From an uncultured Verrucomicrobiota bacterium (GTDB taxonomy: Bacteria > Verrucomicrobiota > Verrucomicrobiia > Limisphaerales > UBA9464), in contig CAIWVP010000115.1 in assembly GCA_903916195.1 (NCBI GenBank), forward strand, positions 1 to 35,951: a stretch of 35,951 nt of DNA, in the 5' to 3' direction. Shown piece after piece: positions 16,172 through 25,203 of the stretch. Under the pieces are notes generated by a model. That model had not been told where the DNA came from, made no database searches, and was given only the letters and a program-made list of their open reading frames with translations. The position numbers and the translations under genes are program-made. Every line of letters begins with the position of its first letter. Within the stretch, counting starts at the first letter, position 1.

Positions 16172-16592
16172 GCCGCAGTCTCAGCACCGGGATCTCCGGA
16201 GGTCAACCGTGTCCAGCGGACGCGATCGGATACGGTGATCGGTTTTCGTAGGGTGGCACCCCGCTGTTCCGCCGAGCCGGATCCGGCGTGAGGAGCGAAC
16301 TTGGCGATCGGCACGACGCGGCGTGCACGGATCCCAGCCCTTCGATACGGCCTAGAGCCATCGGCTTTGTAGAAGAGGAGAAATTCTGGAAAGCAGGAAA
16401 GCAGGAACGGAAGCCGGCAAATCCCCGGTTTTCCTGCTTTCCAGATTCTCTCTCTTGGGCCAACGGATCCAGCGCGCTCCCCGCTGCACTGTGCGCCACT
16501 CCGGATCAGGACCGAGCCCAGCTGAAGGCTTGTCGGCCACGGCGGAACGTCCCAATATCCTCTCGTCCCCTCGGTCCACATATCCCGACGCC
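16172..16592. other. Divergent intergenic region, FKBP / Gfo-Idh
   Basis: 421 bp between divergent starts. It contains one prominent palindrome (16383-16447, described separately). The Gfo/Idh frame is open back to 16455, but that upstream translation does not resemble protein. No RNA gene or clear promoter was seen. Confidence 0.4.
16383..16447. repeat. 65-bp nested palindrome
   Basis: The outer arms ctggaaagcagg (16386-16397) and cctgctttccag (16433-16444) match perfectly over 12 bp and extend by two more pairs with one mismatch. Inside, aagccgg and ccggttt form a second stem closed by a seven-base loop. The left arm also contains an internal duplication of the word aaagcagg, so it can pair in two registers. 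It resembles a REP-type or cruciform-forming element. No T tract was seen. Confidence 0.65.
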
Positions 16593-17948
16593 ATGCGCCC
16601 CACCTTCTCCCAGAACTACTCCCGCCGCAGCTTCATCGGCACGAGCGCCTCCGCGGCGTTCGCGTTCACCTTCCTGCCCTCGCGCGTCTTCGGCGCCAAC
16701 GACCGTCTCCGCATCGCGGGCGTCGGCGTCGGCGGCAAGGGCTCGGGCGACATCGACCAGGCCGGCACCCTCGGCGACGTGGTGGCCTTGTGCGATTGCG
16801 ACGACACGAAGCTCGACGCCAAGCTGAAGAAGTTCCCCGGCGCCCGGACCTTCCACGACTTCCGCAAGATGTTCGACGCGATGGAGGGCAAGGTCGACGC
16901 CGTCACCATCAGCACGCCGGACAACACGCACGCCATCGCCGCCGCGCTCGCCATCAAGCGCGGCATCCACGTCTACGTGCAGAAGCCGATGACCCACGAC
17001 GTGTGGGAAGCGCGCTGGCTGCGCGACCTTTCCCGCAAGCACAAGGTCGCGACGCAGATGGGCAACCAAGGGACCGCCGAGAACGGCCTGCGCCACGGAG
17101 TCGAGGTCATCCGCGCCGGCGCGATCGGCCCGGTGCGCGAGATCCACGTGTGGACGAACCGCCCCGTCTGGCCGCAGGCGCCGTCCGTCATCGCACGACC
17201 GGCCGACCGGCCGGTGATCCCCTCGACCGTCCACTGGGAACAGTTCATCGGACCCGCGCCGATGCGGCCGTACCATCCGTCGTACCATCCGTTCGCATGG
17301 CGCGGTTGGTGGGACTTCGGCACCGGCGCGCTCGGCGACATGGGTTGCCACACCGCCAACCTGCCCTTCATGGCGCTCAAGCTGGAGCATCCCACCGCCC
17401 TCCGCGCCGAGAGCGAGACGCTCAACCGCGAGACCTATCCCGGCTGGGCTACGGTCCATTATGAGTTCCCCGCCCGCGGCGACATGCCGGCGGTGAAGAT
17501 GACCTGGTACGAAGGCAAGCTGCCGGACGGGAAGAAGAACCTCCCGCCGCTGGACCTCTTCCACGGCGAGAAGCCGTCGGACAGCGGTTCGTTGATGGTC
17601 GGCGACAAGGGCGTGATGTATTCGCCGTCGGATTACGGCGCGAGCTGGAAGCTGCTCCCCGGCGACCGCTTCGCCGAGATGCCCAACCCGACGCCGATGC
17701 TCGCCCGCAACGGCAAGGGCGACCAGGGCATGAAGGACGAATGGGTCGCGGCCATCCGCGGCGGTCCCAAGGCCTTCTCCAACTTCGAGTACTCATCGCT
17801 GCTCACCGAGACGATCCTGCTCGGCAACGTGGCCATCCGCGCCGGCGTGCCGCTGGTCTGGGACGGGCCGAAGTTCCGCTTCACCAGCGGCGGCCGCGAG
17901 GCGACGCAGTTCCTGCGCCGCGACTACCGCCGGGGCTGGCACGCGTGA
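16593..17948 (+). CDS. Tat-exported Gfo/Idh/MocA family oxidoreductase
   Basis: 451 residues. SRRSFIGTSASAAFAFTFLPS forms a twin-arginine signal. The Rossmann fold begins at about residue 38 with LRIAGVGVGGKGSGDI (Gly-rich dinucleotide loop). VDAVTISTPDNTHAIAAA is the family's second strand region, and GIHVYVQKPMTHDVWEARWL stands where cytoplasmic relatives have EKP. The C-terminal substrate domain includes GTGALGDMGCHTANLPF and VHWEQFIGPAP. Members of this exported subgroup are expected to use tightly bound NAD(P)(H) on sugars or sugar alcohols. The start is the ATG at 16593. The stop overlaps the next gene's GTG start (GTGA). Confidence 0.92.
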   Translation: MRPTFSQNYSRRSFIGTSASAAFAFTFLPSRVFGANDRLRIAGVGVGGKGSGDIDQAGTLGDVVALCDCDDTKLDAKLKKFPGARTFHDFRKMFDAMEGKVDAVTISTPDNTHAIAAALAIKRGIHVYVQKPMTHDVWEARWLRDLSRKHKVATQMGNQGTAENGLRHGVEVIRAGAIGPVREIHVWTNRPVWPQAPSVIARPADRPVIPSTVHWEQFIGPAPMRPYHPSYHPFAWRGWWDFGTGALGDMGCHTANLPFMALKLEHPTALRAESETLNRETYPGWATVHYEFPARGDMPAVKMTWYEGKLPDGKKNLPPLDLFHGEKPSDSGSLMVGDKGVMYSPSDYGASWKLLPGDRFAEMPNPTPMLARNGKGDQGMKDEWVAAIRGGPKAFSNFEYSSLLTETILLGNVAIRAGVPLVWDGPKFRFTSGGREATQFLRRDYRRGWHA

Positions 17949-18958
17949 TCGCGCGCTTCCTCCGGTCCGGCCGCGCCGCGCGCGCCATCGGCCTGGCATG
18001 GATGCTCGCCTGCGGAACGACCGCCGCGTCCGCTCAGGACGCGGCGCGGACCATCCCGGCTTGGGGCCGTCCGGACTTCGAAAAGGCCCTGGTCGAGCTC
18101 TCGAACTGGGGCCGCTGGGGAGCCGACGACCAACTCGGCGCGCTCAACCTCGTGACGCCGGCCAAGCGCAAGGCGGCCATGGCGCTGGTCCGTTCCGGGG
18201 TATCGGTCTCCCTCGCCCGCGACGTCGAGAAGGAGAAGGCGGTGGACAACGGTTCGCCTTTCTTCCACGTGGTCGACCGGGCGGGGACGAACAACCCCGG
18301 CTTCTCCGTGGCCGACACCTACAAGGTCTCGTACCACGGCCTGGCGCACACGCACATCGACAGCCTGTGCCACATGTTCCACGCGGGCCGGATGTACAAC
18401 GGCTTCTCGCAGACGGAGGTCACCTCCGCCGGCGCGGCGAAACTGGGCATCCAGAACCTGAAGCAAGGCATCGTCACCCGAGGCGTGCTGGTCGACATCC
18501 CGAGGCTCCGCGGCCTCCCGTATCTCGAGCCCGGCACGGCGATCCATCCCGAAGACCTCGACGCGTGGGAAAAGAAGACCGGGACCCGCATCGGCGCCGG
18601 CGACATCGTCCTGGTCCGCACCGGTCGCTGGGCGCGCCGCGCGGCGGTGGGCCCGTGGGACGGGAAATTCGCCGGGCTGCACGCATCGTGCGCCCGCTGG
18701 CTCAAGCAACGCGACGTGGCCGTGCTCGGCAGCGATGCGGCCAGCGATGTCCTGCCGTCCGGCGTCGACGGCGTGCCGATGCCCATCCATCAGCTGTGCC
18801 TGGTCGCCATGGGCACGTGGATCCTCGACAACTGCGACCTCGAAGCCTTGGGCGCCGCCGCCGAGGAACAGAAGCGCCAAGATTTCCTGCTCGTCGTCGC
18901 GCCTCTGGCCGTGCCCGGCGGCACCGGTTCGCCGATCAATCCTATCGCGACGTTCTGA
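17945..18958 (+). CDS. Secreted cyclase family protein (PF04199)
   Basis: 337 residues starting at GTG in a GTGA overlap with the Gfo/Idh gene. A signal peptide (AIGLAWMLACGTTAASAQ) ends near residue 30. The body matches the putative-cyclase/kynurenine-formamidase-like family: DDQLGALNLVTPAKR, VSYHGLAHTHIDSLCHMF, which supplies the metal-binding His/Asp cluster, GVLVDIPRL, GDIVLVRTGRW, GLHASCARWLKQRDVAVLGSDAASDV and PIHQLCLVAMG. Such enzymes are metal-dependent amide or lactone hydrolases. Coupling to an exported oxidoreductase suggests oxidation of a sugar followed by lactone opening, but that is inference. Confidence 0.88.
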   Translation: MIARFLRSGRAARAIGLAWMLACGTTAASAQDAARTIPAWGRPDFEKALVELSNWGRWGADDQLGALNLVTPAKRKAAMALVRSGVSVSLARDVEKEKAVDNGSPFFHVVDRAGTNNPGFSVADTYKVSYHGLAHTHIDSLCHMFHAGRMYNGFSQTEVTSAGAAKLGIQNLKQGIVTRGVLVDIPRLRGLPYLEPGTAIHPEDLDAWEKKTGTRIGAGDIVLVRTGRWARRAAVGPWDGKFAGLHASCARWLKQRDVAVLGSDAASDVLPSGVDGVPMPIHQLCLVAMGTWILDNCDLEALGAAAEEQKRQDFLLVVAPLAVPGGTGSPINPIATF

Positions 18959-18970
18959 CCAGGCAGGGCC

Positions 18971-20563
18971 TCAGCCCAAGCGACGGAGACGTAGCGACCC
19001 GGCATCGAACCACGTTTCGCCCCGGCTCGCGCGGAGCTCGCACAACAGCAGGACATCGCCTCCGCCCGGGCCGACCTCGAACTCCGCCGTCAGTCCGCTC
19101 CACGACGAGCCGCCGAGCAACGCCGAAGACCTCGGGCGGTCGCCGCCGATGCGCAACACGGCCCCGTGGTGGGCGCCGAACGGCAACGCGGTCACACCGG
19201 CCGTGCGGGCCCGGCCTTCGAGACGATATCGCCCGGCCGGCAGCCTCACCGTCGTGCGCCATGCGGCGGACGTCACCGGACCGGCGACGATATGCAGCGC
19301 CGGCATCGCATCGGGCGCAGCAGACCGGTCGAGGCGACCGCCTTCGGGTGCGACATCCGCCTCCCAGCCCGCGAGGGACGCGACGTCATCGACGAACTCC
19401 ACGGCCGCGGTCCGATCGCGGTCCGATCGCCGCCGGACCTGCTCCGCGCGTTGCCCGATCCGCTCGATCAATCCGGCCGCGGCGACGGTGATGCCTTCCA
19501 TCTCCGCGCGCGTCGCCGACGCGTGCAGCGCCGCGACCACCGCATCGACCCGATGCGTCAGCGCCTCGACATCGAGCACCTGCGGCGCGAGCTCGCGGAT
19601 CCGCGCCTCGTAGCGGCGACGACCCTCGGGCGAATCCATCACGGCGCGCGCGACGAGCCCGGACATCTGCGGCGCCAGCGGCAGGTCCACCGGGGCGAAC
19701 AACTGGTCCATCCCTTGCGGCAAGAAGACGGCCTTGCCGTTCGCGACGTCGATGTGCAGCCGGAAATTGTTCCTCGCGAGCGCGTAGCCGTCGCGATGTC
19801 CGACGAGCACCTCGACCGCCATCGAGGTGATGAACCGGTCGACGTCCAAGGTCTCTTCGATCCGTCGCCAGCGGACCGACGGTTCCGTCTCCGAGGCGGC
19901 CGCCGCCAACGCGCGCCGTCGCGCTTGGATCCGCGCCGCCGGCTTGCCCGACTTCACCTGCATGCGGCCGTCGATGTCCTGGCCCGGGCCGGGTTCGAGC
20001 AGCGCGCTGTCGACGCCCGGGAAGCTCCGCCGGAGGAAGTCCGACGTGAACCCTTCTTTGAGCACGTAGAGCCCGAGGTCCCTGCCATCGAGCGCGACGC
20101 GCGCGTGCGAGACCTGCGGCGCCGGGATCCCGACGGACCGGAAGATCTCGCTGCCGACGAGCTCACAAAGATAGCTCGGGTCCTCGACCGAATTGTCCAA
20201 GTGGAACTTCGCGCCGCCACGGAACGCGCGCCCGTCGCCGACCGCTCCGAGGTCGATGGTGAGCGACGGTTTCTCGTCCAGCGACCGGAAGCTACCGGTC
20301 GAGCCTTTCAGATGGATGCGCGCGCCGCGGAACGCCTCGCCGTCGGCCGCCACATCGGCGCGGACGTATCCCCGCGGGTCGCTGCGCAGCGCAGCCGCGC
20401 CATCCGGGCCGAGCGTGATGCGGATGGCGTGGACCGCCGGACCGGAGTCCAGCCCGTCCGAGGCCCCGGCCGAGGCCCGCTGGACCACGAAGGCCGAAGA
20501 GATTCCGGCGACCATCACGGCGAGCCGCAGCGCGAAACCTCTGGAAGAAGAATCGGGGCTCAC
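18971..20563 (-). CDS. CotH-like kinase domain secreted protein
   Basis: 530 residues. A GTG start at 20563 overlaps the upstream stop (GTGA), giving a signal peptide RLAVMVAGISSAFVVQRASA. The region of about residues 40-330 matches CotH-type proteins: RGARIHLKGSTGSFRSLDEKPS, AFRGGAKFHLDNSVEDPSYL, LDGRDLGLYVLKEGF, TLDVDRFITSMAVEVLVGHRDGYALARNNFRLH, and KAVFLPQGMDQLF, corresponding to the atypical kinase fold of spore-coat CotH. The final ~150 residues look like a beta-rich carbohydrate-binding or jelly-roll module (FEVGPGGGDVLLLCELRAS, GETWFDAGSLRLRRL). Last gene of a three-gene leftward operon. Confidence 0.82.
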   Translation of the reverse strand: MSPDSSSRGFALRLAVMVAGISSAFVVQRASAGASDGLDSGPAVHAIRITLGPDGAAALRSDPRGYVRADVAADGEAFRGARIHLKGSTGSFRSLDEKPSLTIDLGAVGDGRAFRGGAKFHLDNSVEDPSYLCELVGSEIFRSVGIPAPQVSHARVALDGRDLGLYVLKEGFTSDFLRRSFPGVDSALLEPGPGQDIDGRMQVKSGKPAARIQARRRALAAAASETEPSVRWRRIEETLDVDRFITSMAVEVLVGHRDGYALARNNFRLHIDVANGKAVFLPQGMDQLFAPVDLPLAPQMSGLVARAVMDSPEGRRRYEARIRELAPQVLDVEALTHRVDAVVAALHASATRAEMEGITVAAAGLIERIGQRAEQVRRRSDRDRTAAVEFVDDVASLAGWEADVAPEGGRLDRSAAPDAMPALHIVAGPVTSAAWRTTVRLPAGRYRLEGRARTAGVTALPFGAHHGAVLRIGGDRPRSSALLGGSSWSGLTAEFEVGPGGGDVLLLCELRASRGETWFDAGSLRLRRLG

Positions 20564-21822
20564 GGTTGGCGGCGGACCTGTTCCTGCGGACGTTTCTGGC
20601 GGAGCACCACGAGCGCGTTGGCGCCCGGCCGCTCGCGCCCTTCCGACGGACTGTTCATCACCTGTCCGAAAACCCACAGGGTCGCCGAGCCTCCGCCATC
20701 GAGATTCATCGCCTGCTCGCAGCCGAGCTTCGCCATGTAGGCGGCGAGCTCGGGGAAGGTCATGCCGACGGAGACATCGCTCTGACGACCGTCCACCTCG
20801 ACGAGATAGAGGTGGTCCTTGTCCCAGCCCACCGCGGTGCGCGGATGCCGCATCCGCAGGCCCGACCAGGTCATCGCCTTGCCGTCGCGGACCAAGGTCG
20901 GCCCGCCGCCGATCGCGGTGGTGACGCCGGTCAGATCCGGGAGGGTCTCGGTCACGATCCTCAGCTCGGCGCCAGCCGCGAGCCGGGGCGTGCGGGCGGC
21001 GAGCTTCGGCCCGAGCGAAAGGACCAACGTGTCGGAATTGAGCGGCGAATCGCCCGCGTCGCGCACCAGGCGGACACGTCCGCGGACCGTCTGCCCGACG
21101 GCCAACGGCAACCAACGCCCGTCATGGGCGTCCTCCAGGATGATCTCCGTGCCGCCGGTGGTCCGGGTGGAGGCGCCCACCGCCGCGGAGTACAAGACCG
21201 CGCCGTCGTCCGGACGCGCCTCGTTCAACCCGAACGGCATGCTCGATCCATCCGGCCATCGGACGCGGAAGCGCGAGACGACGTTCGTGGAGCACGGCTC
21301 GCCCGCGGCAGAGATCCAGAAACACGCGTGCCCTGCCGGCGCGCTCACGAGCTCGCCTTGACGGATGTGGAGGTCCCGAGGGTCGCCGGGGTATCGCGGG
21401 TCGGTGAGGTAGAAATCGCCGTTCACAGCGGCCAAGGGGGTGCCGAGCGCGGACGGCAGCGCTTTCACCTGCTCGGCGATCGTCCCCATACCGATGGCGG
21501 CGCCCTCGCCCGAGCTGGTGCCCAAGACCAGGTCGCGGCGCGAACGATCGACCTTGAAGATATGGACCGACCACGGGACCTCCTTCACCTCGTCGTGGAT
21601 ATAGGCGTACCCATGGTCGCGTTGGACGGGCGCATCGCCAAGCGTGGCACCGTCGGCCGGACCGCTGGCAACGGGCAACGACGCCGACACCATCGATGCG
21701 GCCCAGAAAAGGACCGGAACGATCCGGGTCGGGCATCGGCCGAAAAACGGCGCAAGAGACATCGTGAACGAACCTATGCAGTTCCCGCGCCAAGACAAAC
21801 GACGGACGGCCATCATCGTCAT
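20560..21822 (-). CDS. Phosphodiester glycosidase family protein, paralog 2
   Basis: 420 residues if started at the ATG at 21822, which overlaps the upstream stop as ATGA; an internal ATG at 21762 would give 400 residues and a more compact signal peptide (MSLAPFFGRCPTRIVPVLFW). The family (PF09992, NAGPA) uncaps phosphodiester-linked sugars. Visible motifs are PLAAVNGDFY, VSRFRVRWPDGS, AAVGASTRTTGG, TTAIGGGPTLVRDGK, HPRTAVGWDKDHLYLVEVDGRQ, SVGMTFPELAAYMAKLGCEQAMNLDGGGSATL and NSPSEGRERPGANALVV. It closely resembles the adjacent upstream gene along its whole length, so the pair arose by tandem duplication. Confidence 0.87.
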   Translation of the reverse strand: MTMMAVRRLSWRGNCIGSFTMSLAPFFGRCPTRIVPVLFWAASMVSASLPVASGPADGATLGDAPVQRDHGYAYIHDEVKEVPWSVHIFKVDRSRRDLVLGTSSGEGAAIGMGTIAEQVKALPSALGTPLAAVNGDFYLTDPRYPGDPRDLHIRQGELVSAPAGHACFWISAAGEPCSTNVVSRFRVRWPDGSSMPFGLNEARPDDGAVLYSAAVGASTRTTGGTEIILEDAHDGRWLPLAVGQTVRGRVRLVRDAGDSPLNSDTLVLSLGPKLAARTPRLAAGAELRIVTETLPDLTGVTTAIGGGPTLVRDGKAMTWSGLRMRHPRTAVGWDKDHLYLVEVDGRQSDVSVGMTFPELAAYMAKLGCEQAMNLDGGGSATLWVFGQVMNSPSEGRERPGANALVVLRQKRPQEQVRRQP

Positions 21823-23048
21823 CGGCCGGATCCGGCCGTCGCGGAAGGCCTCCTCAACACGACCAACGCGTTGGCGATCGGACGTTCGCGGCCGTCGCAG
21901 GGGCTGTTCCGGATCTTTCCCGCGCACCACAGCGTCGCGGAACCGCCGCCGTCGAGGTTCATCGCGTCGGTGCAACCGAGGCGCGCCATGTGTTCGGCCA
22001 ACTCTTCCAAGGTCATCCCGACCGAGAGGTGTTCCTGCCGGCCGTCGACTTCGACGAGATAAAAGTGGCGCGCATCCCAGCCGATCGCCGAACGCGGATG
22101 CCGCTCGGTCATGGAGCTGGACTCGTACGAACCGGATGCCGGCGGCTGGATCTTCAGCGCCTTGCCGTCCCGGACCAGCACCGGTCCGCCGCTGAGCGCG
22201 GTGCGGACGTCGCGGAGCGCCGGGACCGTCGCGGTCGAGATCCGCAACATCGCACCGACGGCGGATTTCGGCAGCGTCTTGAGCCGCTGCGGACCGGCCG
22301 ACAACACGAACCGCCCGGGCTTCATCGCGGTGTCGCCGGCATCGCGGACCTCGACGACGCGGGCCTGCAGATCTGATCCGGGTGCCAAGATGGCGGACGC
22401 TGCGCCGGACGCGGCTTCGATGACCCATTCGCGTCCTCCGGCCGTGCGGGTGGAGGCTCCGATCGCCGGTGTGTAGAGCACCAAGGCATCCGGTGCGCGG
22501 TCTTGGTTCACTCCGAACGACGTCGCCGTGCCATCGGGCCAAGCGAGCTGGAAAAGCGACACGACGTTGGTGACGTGGAGCTGTCCGGCGGCGTCCGGCC
22601 AGAACGCGACGCCGCCCACCGGGGCGCTCACGAGGTCGCCGTCGAGGATCTGGAGCCCGCGCGGATCGCCGGCGTAGGCGCGGTCGCGCTGGTAGAAATC
22701 ACCGTTCACCGCCGCGACCGGCGCGCCGAACCCGGGCGGCAACTGCTGGATCTGGTCGGTCAACGTGGCGAGCCCGAGCGCGCCTTGACCGGCGTGGACG
22801 GAGCGGACCTCGAAGGCCGGATCCGTCCGGTCAAAACGCACGACGTGGACCGACCACGGGACGTTGGTCATCCGCTGGTTCGCGTACCCGACACCGGGCG
22901 CCAGCGTCTCGTACGGGACCGACGACATCGGGGGCGCCTTTCCGCAGGACGTCGTCAGCAAAGCGAGCGCTCCGGCCATCGCGCCGCACAGGGCGGAACG
23001 AAAGCGAGGAGGCGGCGAAGAAACGGGACGGCAGGTGCGAGAGGACAT
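21819..23048 (-). CDS. Phosphodiester glycosidase family lipoprotein, paralog 1
   Basis: 409 residues. The signal peptide ends in ALLTTSC, a lipobox with C35, so this copy is lipid-anchored while its downstream paralog is not. The same family motifs appear: APVAAVNGDFYQRD, NVVSLFQLAWPDG, PAIGASTRTAGG, RTALSGGPVLVRDGK, HPRSAIGWDARHFYLVEVDGRQ, SVGMTLEELAEHMARLGCTDAMNLDGGGSATL, and NSPCDGRERPIANALVV. An insertion (IQPPASGSYESSSM) before HPRSAIGW distinguishes it. First gene of the operon with paralog 2 and the CotH-like gene. Confidence 0.87.
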   Translation of the reverse strand: MSSRTCRPVSSPPPRFRSALCGAMAGALALLTTSCGKAPPMSSVPYETLAPGVGYANQRMTNVPWSVHVVRFDRTDPAFEVRSVHAGQGALGLATLTDQIQQLPPGFGAPVAAVNGDFYQRDRAYAGDPRGLQILDGDLVSAPVGGVAFWPDAAGQLHVTNVVSLFQLAWPDGTATSFGVNQDRAPDALVLYTPAIGASTRTAGGREWVIEAASGAASAILAPGSDLQARVVEVRDAGDTAMKPGRFVLSAGPQRLKTLPKSAVGAMLRISTATVPALRDVRTALSGGPVLVRDGKALKIQPPASGSYESSSMTERHPRSAIGWDARHFYLVEVDGRQEHLSVGMTLEELAEHMARLGCTDAMNLDGGGSATLWCAGKIRNSPCDGRERPIANALVVLRRPSATAGSGR

Positions 23049-23191
23049 GCGGGATGCGAGGTGGCAGGAACTTAGCGACGCGACCCGCTGGCGCGCAAAC
23101 CTGCAATATCAGGGCGACATCGGTGCCGCCGGTCCCCGATCCTTGCTTGGCTGAGAGCGGCCTTCCGCTCACGCTGGCCATCACATTGCCC

Positions 23192-24550
23192 ATGAGATAC
23201 TCCCCGTTCCTCCCGTTCGTCTTGACCGCCGCGCTGTTCGCGTCGGGCACGTCCGCGCAAACGGCACGGCCCGCGGCCGCTTCCCGCTTCCAGATCCCGG
23301 CGACCGACGACGGGTTGCCCGGGACCGGCCCGATCCGGCGTCACGATTGGTTCAAGGGCCTCTGGGCCGAGCGCCGTGCCGCGTGGGCCGCCCGCGCCGA
23401 GCTCGACCAGCATGCGTTCGTCTTCCTCGGCGATTCCATCACCCAAGGCTGGGGCGACGATCTCGGCGGCAGCTTCCCCGGTATGAAGCTGGCCAACCGC
23501 GGCATCAGCGGCGACACCACCCGCGGTATGCTGCTGCGCCTCGAGGAAGACGTGCTCGCGCTGCATCCGACCGGCGTCGCGCTGCTCCTCGGCACCAACG
23601 ACCTCGAAGACCAGGCCGACCCCGAGACCATCGCCGGCAACCTGAAGCTCATCCTCGCAGCACTGAAACGGTATGACCCCAAGATGCCGGTGGTCTTGTG
23701 CGAGGTCTTCCCTAGCTCCGCCTCGCAGAAGCGGCCGGCGACGAGCATCAAGAAGATCAACCAGCTCTACGCCGCGGCGATCAAGGACGACCCGCAGGTG
23801 ACGCTGGTCGAGACCTGGCCGCTGTTCGCCGATGCGCAAGGCGACGCCGTCGCCGCCGAGTTCCCCGACCTGCTGCATCCGAACAAGGCCGGTTACGCGA
23901 AATGGGCGGCGGCGTTGCGTCCGACGCTGGCGATGCTCGGCTTCTTGGAATCGGAGGACGACCGGTTCGCGCCGGAGCCCGGTTTCACCAGCCTCTTCAA
24001 CGGACGCGACCTCACCGGCTGGAGCTTCCAGGTCACACCGCCATCCGACATCGCCTCCGCGGCCAACTGGAAAAAGAACGATCCCAGCGCCCCGCCTTGG
24101 CCCGTCATCGACCGGGCCGTGACCTTCGACGGCCTGACCCGGAGCATCGACGGTCGTTACGTGGCGAAGCACGGTCGCATCCTGGTCACTCCGCCCGCCG
24201 AGGGACGTCGCATCCAGCAGATGTGGACCACCCGGGAATTCGCCAAAGATTTCGTGCTCAAGCTCGAGTTCCGCGCCAGCCCGAACGCGGACAGCGGCGT
24301 CTTCATCCGCCAGCCCCAGCTCCAGTGCCGCGACTATCCCATCGCGGGTCCGTACAAGAACCTGAAGAGCTTCCGACCGATGGAGTGGAACGAGATGATC
24401 GTCACCGTGACCGGAGGCGTCGCCCGCTGCACCTGCAACGGCGAGGTGCTCGAGGCCGCGTTCAAGGTCCCGGCAACCGGCCGCATCGGCCTCGAAGGCG
24501 ACCGCGGGCTGATGGAGTACCGGCGCATCCGCGTCCGCGAGCTCCCGTGA
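23192..24550 (+). CDS. GDSL/SGNH hydrolase fused to DUF1080 (3-keto-disaccharide hydrolase) domain
   Basis: 452 residues, signal peptide at residues 1-22. The N-terminal SGNH esterase domain spans about 70-250, with [11 protein letters not shown] (nucleophile S82), [13 protein letters not shown] (block II), LLGTNDLED (N136), and [11 protein letters not shown] (D226, H229), so the catalytic set is complete. The C-terminal DUF1080 module spans about 262-452: [59 protein letters not shown] and [22 protein letters not shown]. The order suggests an exported enzyme that both deacylates and acts on a glycan. The stop overlaps the next gene (GTGA). Confidence 0.9.
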   Translation: MRYSPFLPFVLTAALFASGTSAQTARPAAASRFQIPATDDGLPGTGPIRRHDWFKGLWAERRAAWAARAELDQHAFVFLGDSITQGWGDDLGGSFPGMKLANRGISGDTTRGMLLRLEEDVLALHPTGVALLLGTNDLEDQADPETIAGNLKLILAALKRYDPKMPVVLCEVFPSSASQKRPATSIKKINQLYAAAIKDDPQVTLVETWPLFADAQGDAVAAEFPDLLHPNKAGYAKWAAALRPTLAMLGFLESEDDRFAPEPGFTSLFNGRDLTGWSFQVTPPSDIASAANWKKNDPSAPPWPVIDRAVTFDGLTRSIDGRYVAKHGRILVTPPAEGRRIQQMWTTREFAKDFVLKLEFRASPNADSGVFIRQPQLQCRDYPIAGPYKNLKSFRPMEWNEMIVTVTGGVARCTCNGEVLEAAFKVPATGRIGLEGDRGLMEYRRIRVRELP

Positions 24551-24960
24551 GCGCGTCGCGGGTCAGACCGGATCCGTCCGACCCGATCGCGCTGCGCATG
24601 GCGGCGCTCGGTGTGCGCGATTCGGACCTGGAAGAATCCTTCGTGCGCTCGGGCGGCAACGGCGGCCAGAACGTCAACAAGGTCGCCACCTGCGTCGTGC
24701 TGCTGCACAAGCCGAGCGGGATCTCGGTGAAGTGCCAGACCACCCGCCACCAGGCGCAGAACCGGTTGCTCGCCCGCGAGATGTTGCTCGCGAAGCTGGA
24801 ATCCGGACGACGTGAAATCGCCGACGCCGCGCGGTCGCAGGCCGAAAAGCTGCGCCGGCAGAAGCGCGCGCCGAGCCGAAACGCCAAGCGCCGGATGCTG
24901 GCCGACAAGTCCCGCCAAGCCGACAAGAAGGCCAACCGACGCCGCCCGTCCGCGGAGTGA
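24547..24960 (+). CDS. Peptide chain release factor-like (RF-1 domain) protein
   Basis: 137 residues from the GTG at 24547, overlapping the previous stop by GTGA; an internal ATG at 24598 is possible. The catalytic GGQ motif lies at residues 39-41 in [21 protein letters not shown], followed by [21 protein letters not shown]. The tail is a highly basic helix ([28 protein letters not shown]) like the ribosome-binding tail of ArfB-type factors. The family hydrolyses peptidyl-tRNA on stalled ribosomes or acts as an RF-H-like accessory factor. No stop-codon-recognition domain is present. Its coupling to a secreted hydrolase gene is unusual. Confidence 0.88.
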   Translation: MSASRVRPDPSDPIALRMAALGVRDSDLEESFVRSGGNGGQNVNKVATCVVLLHKPSGISVKCQTTRHQAQNRLLAREMLLAKLESGRREIADAARSQAEKLRRQKRAPSRNAKRRMLADKSRQADKKANRRRPSAE

Positions 24961-25163
24961 AGGAAGCCGCCCGAGACCGGGCCGTGTCTTTCCAAAAGGC
25001 ACCGCGGAACCGACAGGAAGCCACGAGTGGAGACGCCCGATTCCGCCCCTCGTGGGCCCCGCGCGGACTCTTGGACCGATCGCCTGGTTCTGGGTAATTT
25101 CGAGGGACGATGACGAGAGCGCCTCGTCCGGACGCTCCGGTGGGGGGTAGTTCCTGCTGATGC
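24961..25163. other. Spacer before the accessory island
   Basis: Backbone-like high-GC spacer after the release-factor-like gene. It holds one inverted repeat, ccacgag (25021-25027) with ctcgtgg (25049-25055). No gene was seen. Confidence 0.35.
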
Positions 25164-25203
25164 GTAAGCGTCACACCTCGCAGGTGCTAGGCGTGACGCT
25201 TAC
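25164..25203. repeat. 40-bp pair of IS66-like terminal repeats
   Basis: gtaagcgtcac (25164-25174) and gtgacgcttac (25193-25203) are perfect 11-bp inverted repeats enclosing 18 bp, which itself contains the palindrome cacctcgcaggtg. IS66-family elements typically begin with GTAAGCG, and the identical 11-mer recurs at 27912 in front of an IS66-type orf. I read this as two IS66 ends left facing each other after loss of the element body. The eight-base flanks do not match, so no target duplication is visible. Confidence 0.65.
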
